NCBI RefSeq assembly: GCF_030694085.1
Contig: NZ_JAUXZE010000071.1
Coordinates: 1-64,000 of the forward strand
Source of the DNA: Tabrizicola sp.
Lineage (GTDB): Bacteria; Pseudomonadota; Alphaproteobacteria; Rhodobacterales; Rhodobacteraceae
DNA length: 64,000 nucleotides
Reading direction: 5' to 3'
Shown: positions 24,648 to 31,972 of the stretch, piece by piece
How positions within the stretch are numbered: position 1 is the first letter of the stretch
Layout of the letters: each line of letters starts with the position of its first letter
The notes under the pieces: model-generated
Seen by the model: only the letters and a program-made list of their open reading frames with translations
Told to the model about the DNA's origin: nothing
Databases searched by the model: none
Position numbers and translations under genes: made by a program

Positions 24648-25732
24648 CGGGTGAGCTTCAGGTCTGGGGTGATCGCGGAAAGCGCGGTGTCGAGGAGGGT
24701 GACGAGGCCTTCGAGGTCCTTGGGGTCGACCACTTCCAGCGCGGAGTGGGAGTAGCGCATGGGAAAGCCGACATCGAGGCAGGCGACGCCTTCGGGGCCC
24801 ATGAACTGGATGTAGCTGAGGTCGGTGAGGGCGCCTGTGTGGGCGGAGCGTTGGAGGGGGAGGTGGGCAGTGTCTGCGGCTTGTTCGAACAGACGGACAA
24901 GGGCAGGGTGCGGGATCACGCCGTTGAGGGTGCCGCGACCGTGGAAGGAATAAAGGCTGATGCCGGGACCGCCGCCAAGGGTGATGTCGCCTCGGGCGGT
25001 CATGTCGGGGGTGTCGCAGGCGAGGAGGAGGTCGATCTGCAGCGCGATGGCGGGGGCAAGGGCGGTCGCGGCGGGAAGGACTCCCCGGAGGTTGTATTCC
25101 TCTTGCACCGACCAGACGAGGTGGAGGGTGGGGCCGGGTCTGCCCTGGCGGACTTCGGCGAGTTTCAGGAGGGCGGCGCAGCCCGCGCGGTCGTCGACCG
25201 AGGTGCCGGCGATGCGGCCGTTGGCGAGGGTCAGCGCGCGGGGCAGGTAGGTGACGGGGGTGCCGATCTTCACGCCAGCGGCTTCCGCTTCGGCTTTCGA
25301 GGTGAAGCCCGCGTCGACGTAGAGATCGGCGTAGGGGAGGACCTTGTATTTCTCGTCCGGCGTGGTGGCGTGGTGGCTTTTGTTGGCGATCAGGGCGGGG
25401 AGGTCGCCTTGATCGGTGCAGATAAGGACCGCCTGGGCGGGAAGCGCGCGTTCGGGGACGCCGCCGAGGCGTTCGAGGCGGATGAGGCCGGTGGGCTCCA
25501 CCTTGCGGACGATGAAGCCGAGCTGGTCCATGTGGGTGAAGACCATCACCGGCGGCAGGGCGGGGTCGCCGGGGAGGGTGCAGGTCAGATTGCCGAGGCG
25601 GTCGGAGGTGTGGGCCAAGCCGAGTGTATCGAGGTGTGCTGCGATGGCTGCGGCGACGCGGGTCTCATACCCCGCAAGGCCGGAGATCAGCATCAGTTCG
25701 GTGGTCAGGTCGGCGACGGAGGGGAGCGTCAT
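24644..25732 (-). CDS. M42-family metallopeptidase-like protein (SgcX-like)
   Basis: A 362-aa protein from ATG 25732, which overlaps the stop of the upstream gene (ATGA); the open frame upstream of this is a shadow. M42 metal ligands are present: H in VFTHMDQLGF, D in GTSVDDRAGCAAL, the EE pair in WSVQEEYNLRG, D in LACDTPDM, and H in MRYSHSALEV. M42 enzymes are cytoplasmic dinuclear aminopeptidases. In the E. coli sgc sugar cluster SgcX is also M42-like and sits with SgcQ, the same pairing as here. A deacylase or glycoside-related role may fit the context better than peptide cleavage. Confidence 0.82.
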   Translation of the reverse strand: MTLPSVADLTTELMLISGLAGYETRVAAAIAAHLDTLGLAHTSDRLGNLTCTLPGDPALPPVMVFTHMDQLGFIVRKVEPTGLIRLERLGGVPERALPAQAVLICTDQGDLPALIANKSHHATTPDEKYKVLPYADLYVDAGFTSKAEAEAAGVKIGTPVTYLPRALTLANGRIAGTSVDDRAGCAALLKLAEVRQGRPGPTLHLVWSVQEEYNLRGVLPAATALAPAIALQIDLLLACDTPDMTARGDITLGGGPGISLYSFHGRGTLNGVIPHPALVRLFEQAADTAHLPLQRSAHTGALTDLSYIQFMGPEGVACLDVGFPMRYSHSALEVVDPKDLEGLVTLLDTALSAITPDLKLTR

Positions 25733-26541
25733 TTCCCGCCCCGTGCGGCGCGGGCGCGGGCCATGAAGTCGGCGGCGCGGTCGGGGTCGACGGCGGCCCA
25801 GGTGTCTCCGCCCACTTTCAGGGCCGACCCGACGATGCAACCGTCGGCCACGGCAAGGACATCGGCCACGGTGGTGTGCTTGACGCCGGTGTTGGCGAGG
25901 ACCGGGGTGGTGGGCAGCACGCGCTTGACGCCCTCCAGGTCCTCCATCCGCGCGGCCTCGCCAGTGATCGCGCCGGACACCAGCACCGCGTCGGGGATCG
26001 AGGAGAAGACGGCGGAACGCGCGCGGTCAGGCAGCGGACGGCGGTCGAGGCTGTCGGCGAACTCGGCCGAGACGTTGTAAAGCCGCGCGACGCCGCCTGC
26101 CCCAAGGCGTTGGGCGTAGCGGACGGCGGCCCCGGCGTCGGGGGCCCAGACGCCCATGTCGGACGCATAGGTGCCGGTGAAGATCTCACGCACGAAGGCG
26201 GCCCCGGTGGCGGCGGCGACGGCGAAGCTGGACATCGGGTCCCAAAGGACGTTGACGCCGAAGGGGACGGTGATCTCATCCCGCAGACGCCCGATGACAT
26301 AGGACATCGTGGCGGACGTCGCGGTGTCGACCTTCAGCTCATAGGGGCGGTCGTTTTCGTTGCCGAACATCACCGCGTCGAACCCGGCGGCCTGGAGGGC
26401 GTGCAGGTCGGCGCGGGCGGCGGCAAGGATGCCCTCCACCCCAGCCTCGGCATCATGGAGCGGCGCGCCGGGGGAGGCCCCGAGGTGGACCATGGCGATA
26501 ATGGGCTTACGGTCGCCGAAAACGGCCTTGAAACGTGACAT
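25729..26541 (-). CDS. BtpA/SgcQ-family protein
   Basis: A 270-aa TIM-barrel-like protein. The ATG at 26541 follows GGAGGATCAC; the upstream GTG is inside that SD. BtpA-family blocks are visible: KPIIAMVHLGASPGAP near the start, DAVMFGNENDRPY, PFGVNVLWDP, FVREIFTGTYASDMG and LANTGVKHTTVADVL. BtpA was first linked to photosystem I biogenesis in cyanobacteria, but bacterial relatives such as SgcQ lie in sugar operons. It is the first gene of the four-gene operon and divergent from the aldo-keto reductase gene across a presumed GntR operator. Confidence 0.85.
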   Translation of the reverse strand: MSRFKAVFGDRKPIIAMVHLGASPGAPLHDAEAGVEGILAAARADLHALQAAGFDAVMFGNENDRPYELKVDTATSATMSYVIGRLRDEITVPFGVNVLWDPMSSFAVAAATGAAFVREIFTGTYASDMGVWAPDAGAAVRYAQRLGAGGVARLYNVSAEFADSLDRRPLPDRARSAVFSSIPDAVLVSGAITGEAARMEDLEGVKRVLPTTPVLANTGVKHTTVADVLAVADGCIVGSALKVGGDTWAAVDPDRAADFMARARAARGGK

Positions 26542-26560
26542 GTGATCCTCCACTGGCGCC

Positions 26561-26572
26561 CACGCTAGCGTG
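26561..26572. promoter_or_regulatory. CACGCTAGCGTG palindrome
   Basis: A perfect 12-bp palindrome 20 bases upstream of the SgcQ-like start and 30 bases from the GntR-like site at 26602. It shares the CTAG core with some operator variants but is otherwise different. Possibly a second operator in the divergent promoter region. Confidence 0.4.
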
Positions 26573-26601
26573 AAAGGGGATGGACGAAAAGTGCGAACAC
26601 A

Positions 26602-26613
26602 CTAGCATGTCAG
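26602..26613. promoter_or_regulatory. CTAGCATGTCAG, presumed GntR operator site 3
   Basis: An imperfect version of CTAACATGTTAG with two differences, located 18 bases before the aldo-keto reductase start and in the divergent gap with the SgcQ-like operon. Confidence 0.5.
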
Positions 26614-26631
26614 CAGCGTTGGGAGGGGCGG

Positions 26632-27654
26632 ATGCTGGCCACAAGACACTGGGATCGGCTGGGGAACGGGGGGCTGACCTTTACCGAACTCGGGTTCGGC
26701 GCGGCCCCTTTGGGCAACCTGTTCAAGGCAATCTCCGACGACGACGCCCATGCGGTGCTGGAGGCGGCCTGGGCGGGTGGGGTGCGCTACTATGACACCG
26801 CGCCACTATACGGATTGGGGCTGTCCGAGACCCGGCTGAACCGGCTTTTGCGGGGCAAGCCGAGAGACAGTTACGTCCTGTCGTCGAAGGTCGGGCGGCT
26901 TTTGCAGGCGGTCCCGCCGGGCCAGGGCGATGGTGCAGGCAAGTGGGTCGACGTCCCGTCGCGCAAGGAGATTTACGACTACAGCTATGACGGCACGATG
27001 CGGAGCCTGGAGTTTTCGCTGGAACGGCTGGGAGTGGACCGGATCGACATCCTTTATGCCCATGACCTCGACCTCTTCAACCACGGCACGCAAGCGGCGT
27101 TGCGGGACCGGCTGGACGCCTTCATGGCGGGCGGCTACCGGGCGCTGGTCGCGTTGCGCGACCAGGGGGTGATCCGGGCTTTTGGTGGCGGTATCAATGA
27201 ATGGCAGCCGTGCCAGTGGCTCTTGGAGCGGGGGGATTTCGACATCTTCCTGTTGGCGGGCCGCTACACGCTGCTGGAGCAGGAGGCGCAGGAAAGCTTT
27301 CTACCCCTGTGTCAGGCGCGGGGCGTGGGGATCGTGGTCGGCGGCCCCTACAACTCGGGCATTCTGGCGACGGGGCCGAGGCCGGGGGTGCACTATAATT
27401 ACTCTCCAGCACCGGACTGGGTGCTGGACAAGGCCGCAGGGTTGCAGGCCGTCTGTCAGGCGCATGGGGTGCGGCTGGTCGATGCGGCGTTCCAGTTCCC
27501 GTTGCGGCATCCGGCGGTGGTTTCGGTGATTCCTGGCGGGCAGGGGCTGGCAGAGATGACGTCGAACCTGCAGGCCGCAGCGGCGACGATTTCGCAGGCG
27601 CTGTGGGAGGAGTTGCGGTCCGAAGGCCTGATCCGCGCCGATGCGCCGATCTGA
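26632..27654 (+). CDS. aldo-keto reductase, L-fucose / D-threo-aldose 1-dehydrogenase type
   Basis: A 340-aa AKR TIM barrel. Catalytic residues are in YYDTAPLYGLGLSE (Asp, Tyr) and VLSSKVGR (Lys). FTELGFGAAPLGNLF, YDYSYDGTMRSLEFSLERLG and IDILYAHDLD are typical of D-threo-aldose 1-dehydrogenases, which oxidise L-fucose to the lactone with NAD(P). SD GGGAGGGG precedes the ATG. The gene ends at a REP-like terminator shared with the convergent isomerase gene. In this cluster it would supply the substrate for the lactonase at 31017. Confidence 0.82.
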   Translation: MLATRHWDRLGNGGLTFTELGFGAAPLGNLFKAISDDDAHAVLEAAWAGGVRYYDTAPLYGLGLSETRLNRLLRGKPRDSYVLSSKVGRLLQAVPPGQGDGAGKWVDVPSRKEIYDYSYDGTMRSLEFSLERLGVDRIDILYAHDLDLFNHGTQAALRDRLDAFMAGGYRALVALRDQGVIRAFGGGINEWQPCQWLLERGDFDIFLLAGRYTLLEQEAQESFLPLCQARGVGIVVGGPYNSGILATGPRPGVHYNYSPAPDWVLDKAAGLQAVCQAHGVRLVDAAFQFPLRHPAVVSVIPGGQGLAEMTSNLQAAAATISQALWEELRSEGLIRADAPI

Positions 27655-27659
27655 GGGGG

Positions 27660-27730
27660 GCCTCCTCGTGCGCCTTCGGCTTCTCGTCGGTGCGCCGCCC
27701 GAGCGAGGAGGGACGCAGTCCGCCGACGAG
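27660..27730. repeat. REP-like bidirectional terminator, copy 2
   Basis: Contains the 31-base core identical to copy 1 (27660-27690). CTCGTCGG (27683-27690) is complemented by CCGACGAG near 27723-27730, and CCTCCTCG by CGAGGAGG. As with copy 1, it lies between convergent genes. Confidence 0.65.
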
Positions 27731-27735
27731 CGTCC

Positions 27736-28701
27736 TCAGGCGCCGTAGAGCGCGCCCAGGACGATCCGGGTGGCAGCAGCGGCATCCTGCCGGGCCTGCG
27801 CGTCGGCCAGAGCGGAATTCCCGGCCAGCGACCGCGCAACACTGCGCAGCCGGTCGCTGACGGCGATGTTCGCCCGTGCCTCGCCCACCGGATCGGTACC
27901 GCCGTGGTCGGGGAACGTGTCGAAATAGATCACCCCGTCATACCCCAGCCGGTCGAGCGCCATGAACAACTCCACCGTCTGCACCGGGTGCACCGACCCG
28001 GCAATCAGCCCGTCGTCGCGCTTGCCGTAGCCGTCGTTGAGGTGAACCCCCAGGATGCGGCTGCTCCGCCCGGCCAGCATCGCGGCGCGCGCCGGCATTT
28101 CGCCCGCGAAAAGCATGTGGCAGAAGTCAAGGGTGACGCCGGTGTTCGGACGCGCAACCTCGGCCAGGGCCAGCAGGGTGGTGGCCATGTCGGGCATGAC
28201 GACATGGGCGCGGGGCTCGTTCGGCTTGTATTCGATGGCGATGTCGACGGCCGGGTTGTGGTCGGCGACCTCGGCGATGGCCGAAATGCTGTCATCCCAC
28301 TGGCGCGCGTAATCGGCCTGGAACGAATAGTCGAACCCGTCCTGCCCCAGCCATAGTGTCATCAGCCGACCGCCCATCGCGGCCAGCGCGTCGATCCCGC
28401 GTTTTGTCAGGTCGATGGCGGCGCGGCGGGTGCTGGGGTCGGGGTGGGAGAAGGCGCCAAGACGGAAGCCGGGGTCGGTATAGTAGCGCATCGCCAGGCC
28501 GTTCAGCGCCATGCCGTTGTCGGAGAGGAGTTGTGACAGCTGCGCGGGGGTGTGGTGGTCGAAATGGTCGGGGAAGTTGAGGTCGGCGGCATCAAGGCCC
28601 CCGACGCGACCCGCTGCGGCGATCATCTGGGCCACGGTGTCGCCCTTCGTCTTGAACGCATTCAGCCGGGTGGCATAGCGCGGGCGGTTCGGCAGGGTCA
28701 T
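27736..28701 (-). CDS. sugar isomerase/epimerase family TIM-barrel protein
   Basis: A 321-aa xylose-isomerase-like TIM barrel. Metal-ligand candidates are E in DIAIEYKPNEP, D and H in VTLDFCHMLFAG, H in ILGVHLNDGYGKRDDG, and D in GVIYFDTFP. The region around YGKRDDGLIAGSVHPVQTVE resembles L-rhamnose-isomerase-like or sugar-isomerase proteins in deoxysugar clusters. It overlaps the GntR gene stop by 4 bases (ATGA) and is thus co-expressed with the regulator. A ketose-aldose isomerase feeding the FGGY kinase is a reasonable hypothesis. Confidence 0.78.
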   Translation of the reverse strand: MTLPNRPRYATRLNAFKTKGDTVAQMIAAAGRVGGLDAADLNFPDHFDHHTPAQLSQLLSDNGMALNGLAMRYYTDPGFRLGAFSHPDPSTRRAAIDLTKRGIDALAAMGGRLMTLWLGQDGFDYSFQADYARQWDDSISAIAEVADHNPAVDIAIEYKPNEPRAHVVMPDMATTLLALAEVARPNTGVTLDFCHMLFAGEMPARAAMLAGRSSRILGVHLNDGYGKRDDGLIAGSVHPVQTVELFMALDRLGYDGVIYFDTFPDHGGTDPVGEARANIAVSDRLRSVARSLAGNSALADAQARQDAAAATRIVLGALYGA

Positions 28702-29438
28702 GACAGTCCTTGATGTGAGAAGAGCTCGGGGTGGGCGCGTTCCAGCGGCTGAAGATAGGTCAGAAGCTGGCGCAGGTGGTGCTGCACGGCCAGGCGCGCC
28801 GCCTCCGGGTCATGTGCCTCAAACGCCGCAAGGATCGCGCGGTGTTCCTCCAGCGTCGCCTGCATGCGGCCTTCCACGGGCAGGATCAGCTGGCGCGCCC
28901 GGTGCACGCTGAGCCAGGCGGTCTGCGATACCTGCGGCAGGCGGGGAAAGCCTGTGAAGGAGAGCATCATCTCGTGCATCTGGCCGTCGAGCGTCATGAA
29001 ACCTTGGGAGTCGCCGTCGGCCACCAGCGCCTCTTGCAGCTTGAGGTTGCGGCGCAGGTCGCGCAGCTGGTCCTCGGTGATCTGCTCGGCCACCAATTCG
29101 GCGGCGGCGACCTCGATCGCTTCGCGGATGAAGGCGCCTTCGCGGATGTCGGTCATCGACAGCCGGGTGACAAAGGTGCCGGCCTGCGGGATGACATCGA
29201 CAAGCCCATCGGCGGCAAGCCGAGCCACCGCATCCGCGACCGGGCTGCGCGACACGCCCAGACGCTCGCAGATCTCGGGCTTGCGGATGATGTCTCCGGG
29301 CCGGTAGGCCAGCGTCAGGATCGCATGTTTCAGGCTTTGGTAGACCCGCTGGCCGAGCGAGCCCTGGAACCGCTCCAGCGGCAAAAGCCGCGCTGCGCCA
29401 TTCTGGTCTTGTGATCCGGTCGGAGGCGCTTGTAGCAT
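28698..29438 (-). CDS. GntR-family (FCD) transcriptional regulator
   Basis: A 246-aa protein. A winged HTH spans about residues 27-95 (GQRVYQSLKHAIL, RPGDIIRKPEICERLGVSRSPVADAVARL, DVIPQAGTFVTRL). An all-helical FCD ligand-binding domain with the usual His/Asp pattern (MHEMML, EHRAILAAFEAHDPEAARLAVQHHLRQLL) follows. FCD regulators usually answer to sugar acids or similar carboxylates. The ATG lies six bases after the -10 with no SD, and an operator palindrome covers the -10, so it is probably leaderless and autorepressed. Likely regulator of the 15-32 kb sugar region. Confidence 0.9.
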   Translation of the reverse strand: MLQAPPTGSQDQNGAARLLPLERFQGSLGQRVYQSLKHAILTLAYRPGDIIRKPEICERLGVSRSPVADAVARLAADGLVDVIPQAGTFVTRLSMTDIREGAFIREAIEVAAAELVAEQITEDQLRDLRRNLKLQEALVADGDSQGFMTLDGQMHEMMLSFTGFPRLPQVSQTAWLSVHRARQLILPVEGRMQATLEEHRAILAAFEAHDPEAARLAVQHHLRQLLTYLQPLERAHPELFSHQGLS

Positions 29439-29472
29439 GCTAACATGTTAGACTTGGCGGCCCGCCTGTCAA
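29439..29472 (-). promoter_or_regulatory. leaderless promoter of the GntR gene with operator site 4
   Basis: Minus strand: -35 TTGACA (29472-29467), 16-base spacer, -10 TAACAT (29450-29445), then GTTAGC and the ATG at 29438. The palindrome CTAACATGTTAG spans 29440-29451, and an overlapping palindrome TAGCATGCTA spans 29433-29442. The site also lies 50 bases before the divergent dehydratase gene. Confidence 0.72.
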
Positions 29473-29500
29473 GAAACCAAGCGCGGACCGAAGGGGGGAT

Positions 29501-31015
29501 ATGATGGCGGATGCGACGATCCGATTGCACGCGACGGACAACCTGGTGATCGCCTTGACCGACCTTGCGAAGGGCGCGACGGTGCCGGGTGTTTCGGTGC
29601 CTCTGCCGGGGCCGGTGCCGCGGGGGCACAAGCTGGCGACGCGGGCGATTGCCAAGGGCGAGATCGTGCTGCGCTACGGTCAGTCCATCGGCCAGGCGAC
29701 CGAGGACATCCCCGAGGGCGGGCATATCCACAGTCACAACCTTGGGATGGGGCCGCACAGCACGGATTATGCCATCGGGCAGGGCGCGACCCCGCTGCCA
29801 CCTCTGCCCGCGCGGGAGTTCCTGGGCTATCACCGCGCCGACGGGCAGGTAGGGACGCGGAACTACATCGGTATCCTGACTTCGGTGAACTGCTCCGGTT
29901 CGGTCGCCCGCTTCATCGCCGAGGCGGCCGAAAAGGACCCTGTCCTGTCAGCGATGCCGAACATCGACGGCTTCGTGCCCATCGTCCACAACACCGGCTG
30001 CGGGATGTCCGGCGTGAACGAGGGCTATGACACGCTGATGCGGACGCTGAAGGGCTATGCGCGGAACGCGAACTTCGGCGGCATCCTGCTGGTCGGTCTA
30101 GGCTGCGAGGTGATGCAGGTCCCGGACCTGGTGGGGCAGGGCCGCCTGCGCCCCGACGGCAACTTCCGCTACATGACGATTCAGGGCACCGGAGGCACCC
30201 GCGCCACGATCGCCAAGGGCCTGGACGTCCTGCGCGAGATGGCCGAGGTCGCCTCGAAGGTCGCGCGGAAGCCCGCCCCGGTGTCCAAGCTGATCATTGG
30301 CCTGCAATGCGGGGGTTCCGACGGCTATTCCGGGATCACGGCCAATCCGGCCCTCGGCCATGCCAGCGATCTGCTGGTGCGGATGGGCGGCACGACGATT
30401 CTGTCCGAGACGCCGGAAATCTACGGGGCCGAGCATCTTCTGACGCGCCGCGCCGTCGCGCCCGAGGTCGGCGAAAAGCTGATCGACCGGATCAGGTGGT
30501 GGGAAAACTACACCGCGATCAATGGCGGCGAGATGGACAACAACCCCAGCCCCGGCAACAAGCGCGGCGGCCTTACGACGATCCTGGAAAAGTCGCTGGG
30601 TGCCGTGGCCAAGGGCGGCACCGCGCCCCTGTCCGGGGTCTACAAGTTCGCCGAGCCGATCACCGCGCCGGGGTTCGTCTACATGGACAGCCCCGGCTAT
30701 GACCCCTGCAGCGTCACCGGCCAGATCGCCAGCGGGGCCACGATGATCGTCTTCACCACCGGGCGCGGGTCCGTCTCGGGCTACAAGCCCAGCCCCTGCA
30801 TCAAGTTGGCCACCAACAACGAGATGTATCAGCGGATGGCCGAGGACATGGACATCAACTGCGGCGACATCATCGACGGGGTTTCGATCGAGGCCAAGGG
30901 CGCGGAAATCCTGGAGAAGATCATCGCCGTCGCATCGGGCGAGCAGACGTTGTCCGAGGAACTGGGCTTTGGCGGGGCGGAATTCGTGCCCTGGCAGATC
31001 GGCGCGGTGATGTAG
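29501..31015 (+). CDS. UxaA-family sugar-acid dehydratase
   Basis: A 504-aa altronate/galactarate dehydratase family protein. An N-terminal SAF domain (residues about 5-90, ending GHIHSHNLGMG) is joined to the catalytic domain with VNCSGSVARFIAE, HNTGCGMSGVNEGY, GLQCGGSDGYSGITANPALG and GATMIVFTTGRGSVSG. The cysteines in these motifs are expected to hold the metal centre. It is not automatically altronate dehydratase: in Campylobacter fucose clusters a UxaA-type enzyme takes the fuconate dehydratase place, which fits the lactonase and aldose dehydrogenase nearby. It is divergent from the GntR gene. Confidence 0.88.
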   Translation: MMADATIRLHATDNLVIALTDLAKGATVPGVSVPLPGPVPRGHKLATRAIAKGEIVLRYGQSIGQATEDIPEGGHIHSHNLGMGPHSTDYAIGQGATPLPPLPAREFLGYHRADGQVGTRNYIGILTSVNCSGSVARFIAEAAEKDPVLSAMPNIDGFVPIVHNTGCGMSGVNEGYDTLMRTLKGYARNANFGGILLVGLGCEVMQVPDLVGQGRLRPDGNFRYMTIQGTGGTRATIAKGLDVLREMAEVASKVARKPAPVSKLIIGLQCGGSDGYSGITANPALGHASDLLVRMGGTTILSETPEIYGAEHLLTRRAVAPEVGEKLIDRIRWWENYTAINGGEMDNNPSPGNKRGGLTTILEKSLGAVAKGGTAPLSGVYKFAEPITAPGFVYMDSPGYDPCSVTGQIASGATMIVFTTGRGSVSGYKPSPCIKLATNNEMYQRMAEDMDINCGDIIDGVSIEAKGAEILEKIIAVASGEQTLSEELGFGGAEFVPWQIGAVM

Positions 31016-31016
31016 G

Positions 31017-31859
31017 TCACAGGCGGTAGAAGGTCCGGGCCGTGTCGCGGAAAATCTGCCGCTGCTCGGTCTGGGACAGATCGCGGATCAAATCATCGAC
31101 CAGCGCCACCCAGGCGGGATAGGTAATGGCCAGGGTCGAGACCGGCCAGTCGCCGCCGAACATGATGCGGGCGGGTCCGAAGGCCTCCAGCGCGACATCC
31201 ATGTAGGGGCGGAGCGTTTCCGGCGTCCAGTCGGCACCGGCTTCGGTGGCAACACCGGACAGCTTGCAGACCACGTTCTTGCGTCGTGCCAGATCGCGCA
31301 TCTGGTCGGCCCAGGGTTGGATCAGGCCCGCCTTGATGCCGGGCTTGGCAATGTGGTCCAGGACCATCGGCACGTTCGGGCAGGCATCGGCAAGAGCGAT
31401 GGTGGCCTGCAACTGCGGATGCTTGAGGCACAGGTCGAACGACAGCCCATAGTCGGCCAGCGCCCGCACGCCGGTCACGAAATCGGGCCGCAGGCAGAAG
31501 GCCGGGTCGGGCTCGTCCTGGTAGATGCGGCGGACACCGCGGACCTTTTCCGTCGCGGCCAGACGCTCCAGATCGGCGCGGGCTGCGTCGCCGTTCTGCA
31601 GCGGGGCGTTGCAGACCATCGCGGCGATGCGCGGCTCTTCCTTCGCCCAGTCCAGGACCAGTTGCGCCTCGTCGAAGGCCTGGTCCGGCGCGGCATCACA
31701 TTCCAGAAATACCAAGGCCTCGATGGCTATTCCGGCGCTGGCGGCCCGGAAATCGGCGGGCAGGAAGGCGCGGTCCAGCGGGGGGAAATGCCAGGGATAG
31801 TCCAGGCGCCGCGGGTCCCAGAGGTGCAGGTGGCTGTCGACGATCGGGAAACTGGGCAT
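31017..31859 (-). CDS. amidohydrolase-2 family lactonase (L-fuconolactonase-like)
   Basis: A 280-aa metal-dependent amidohydrolase. The N-terminal HxH is in VDSHLHLWDP, followed by YPWHFPPLDRAFLP. VRGVRRIYQDEPDP, VLDHIAKPGIK and RIMFGGDWPVS match the L-fucono-1,5-lactonase group of amidohydrolases acting on sugar lactones. Such enzymes open the lactone made by aldose dehydrogenase to the aldonate used by the dehydratase. It is convergent with the dehydratase gene, with one base between the stops. Confidence 0.82.
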   Translation of the reverse strand: MPSFPIVDSHLHLWDPRRLDYPWHFPPLDRAFLPADFRAASAGIAIEALVFLECDAAPDQAFDEAQLVLDWAKEEPRIAAMVCNAPLQNGDAARADLERLAATEKVRGVRRIYQDEPDPAFCLRPDFVTGVRALADYGLSFDLCLKHPQLQATIALADACPNVPMVLDHIAKPGIKAGLIQPWADQMRDLARRKNVVCKLSGVATEAGADWTPETLRPYMDVALEAFGPARIMFGGDWPVSTLAITYPAWVALVDDLIRDLSQTEQRQIFRDTARTFYRL

Positions 31860-31972
31860 CTGGGTCTCGTGCGCTGGTTTTCGGCGATGCTACACTGCGG
31901 ACCCCAGTTTGGAACAGCTTGCGCTTTGGGCTTGCGTCCGTAACCTGACCGCCCCAGCGAACGGAGCCCAAA

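Noticed and set aside
24746..26080. 444-aa plus-strand open frame
   Set aside because: Antisense to the M42 and SgcQ-like genes, Gly/Glu/Val-rich without motifs.
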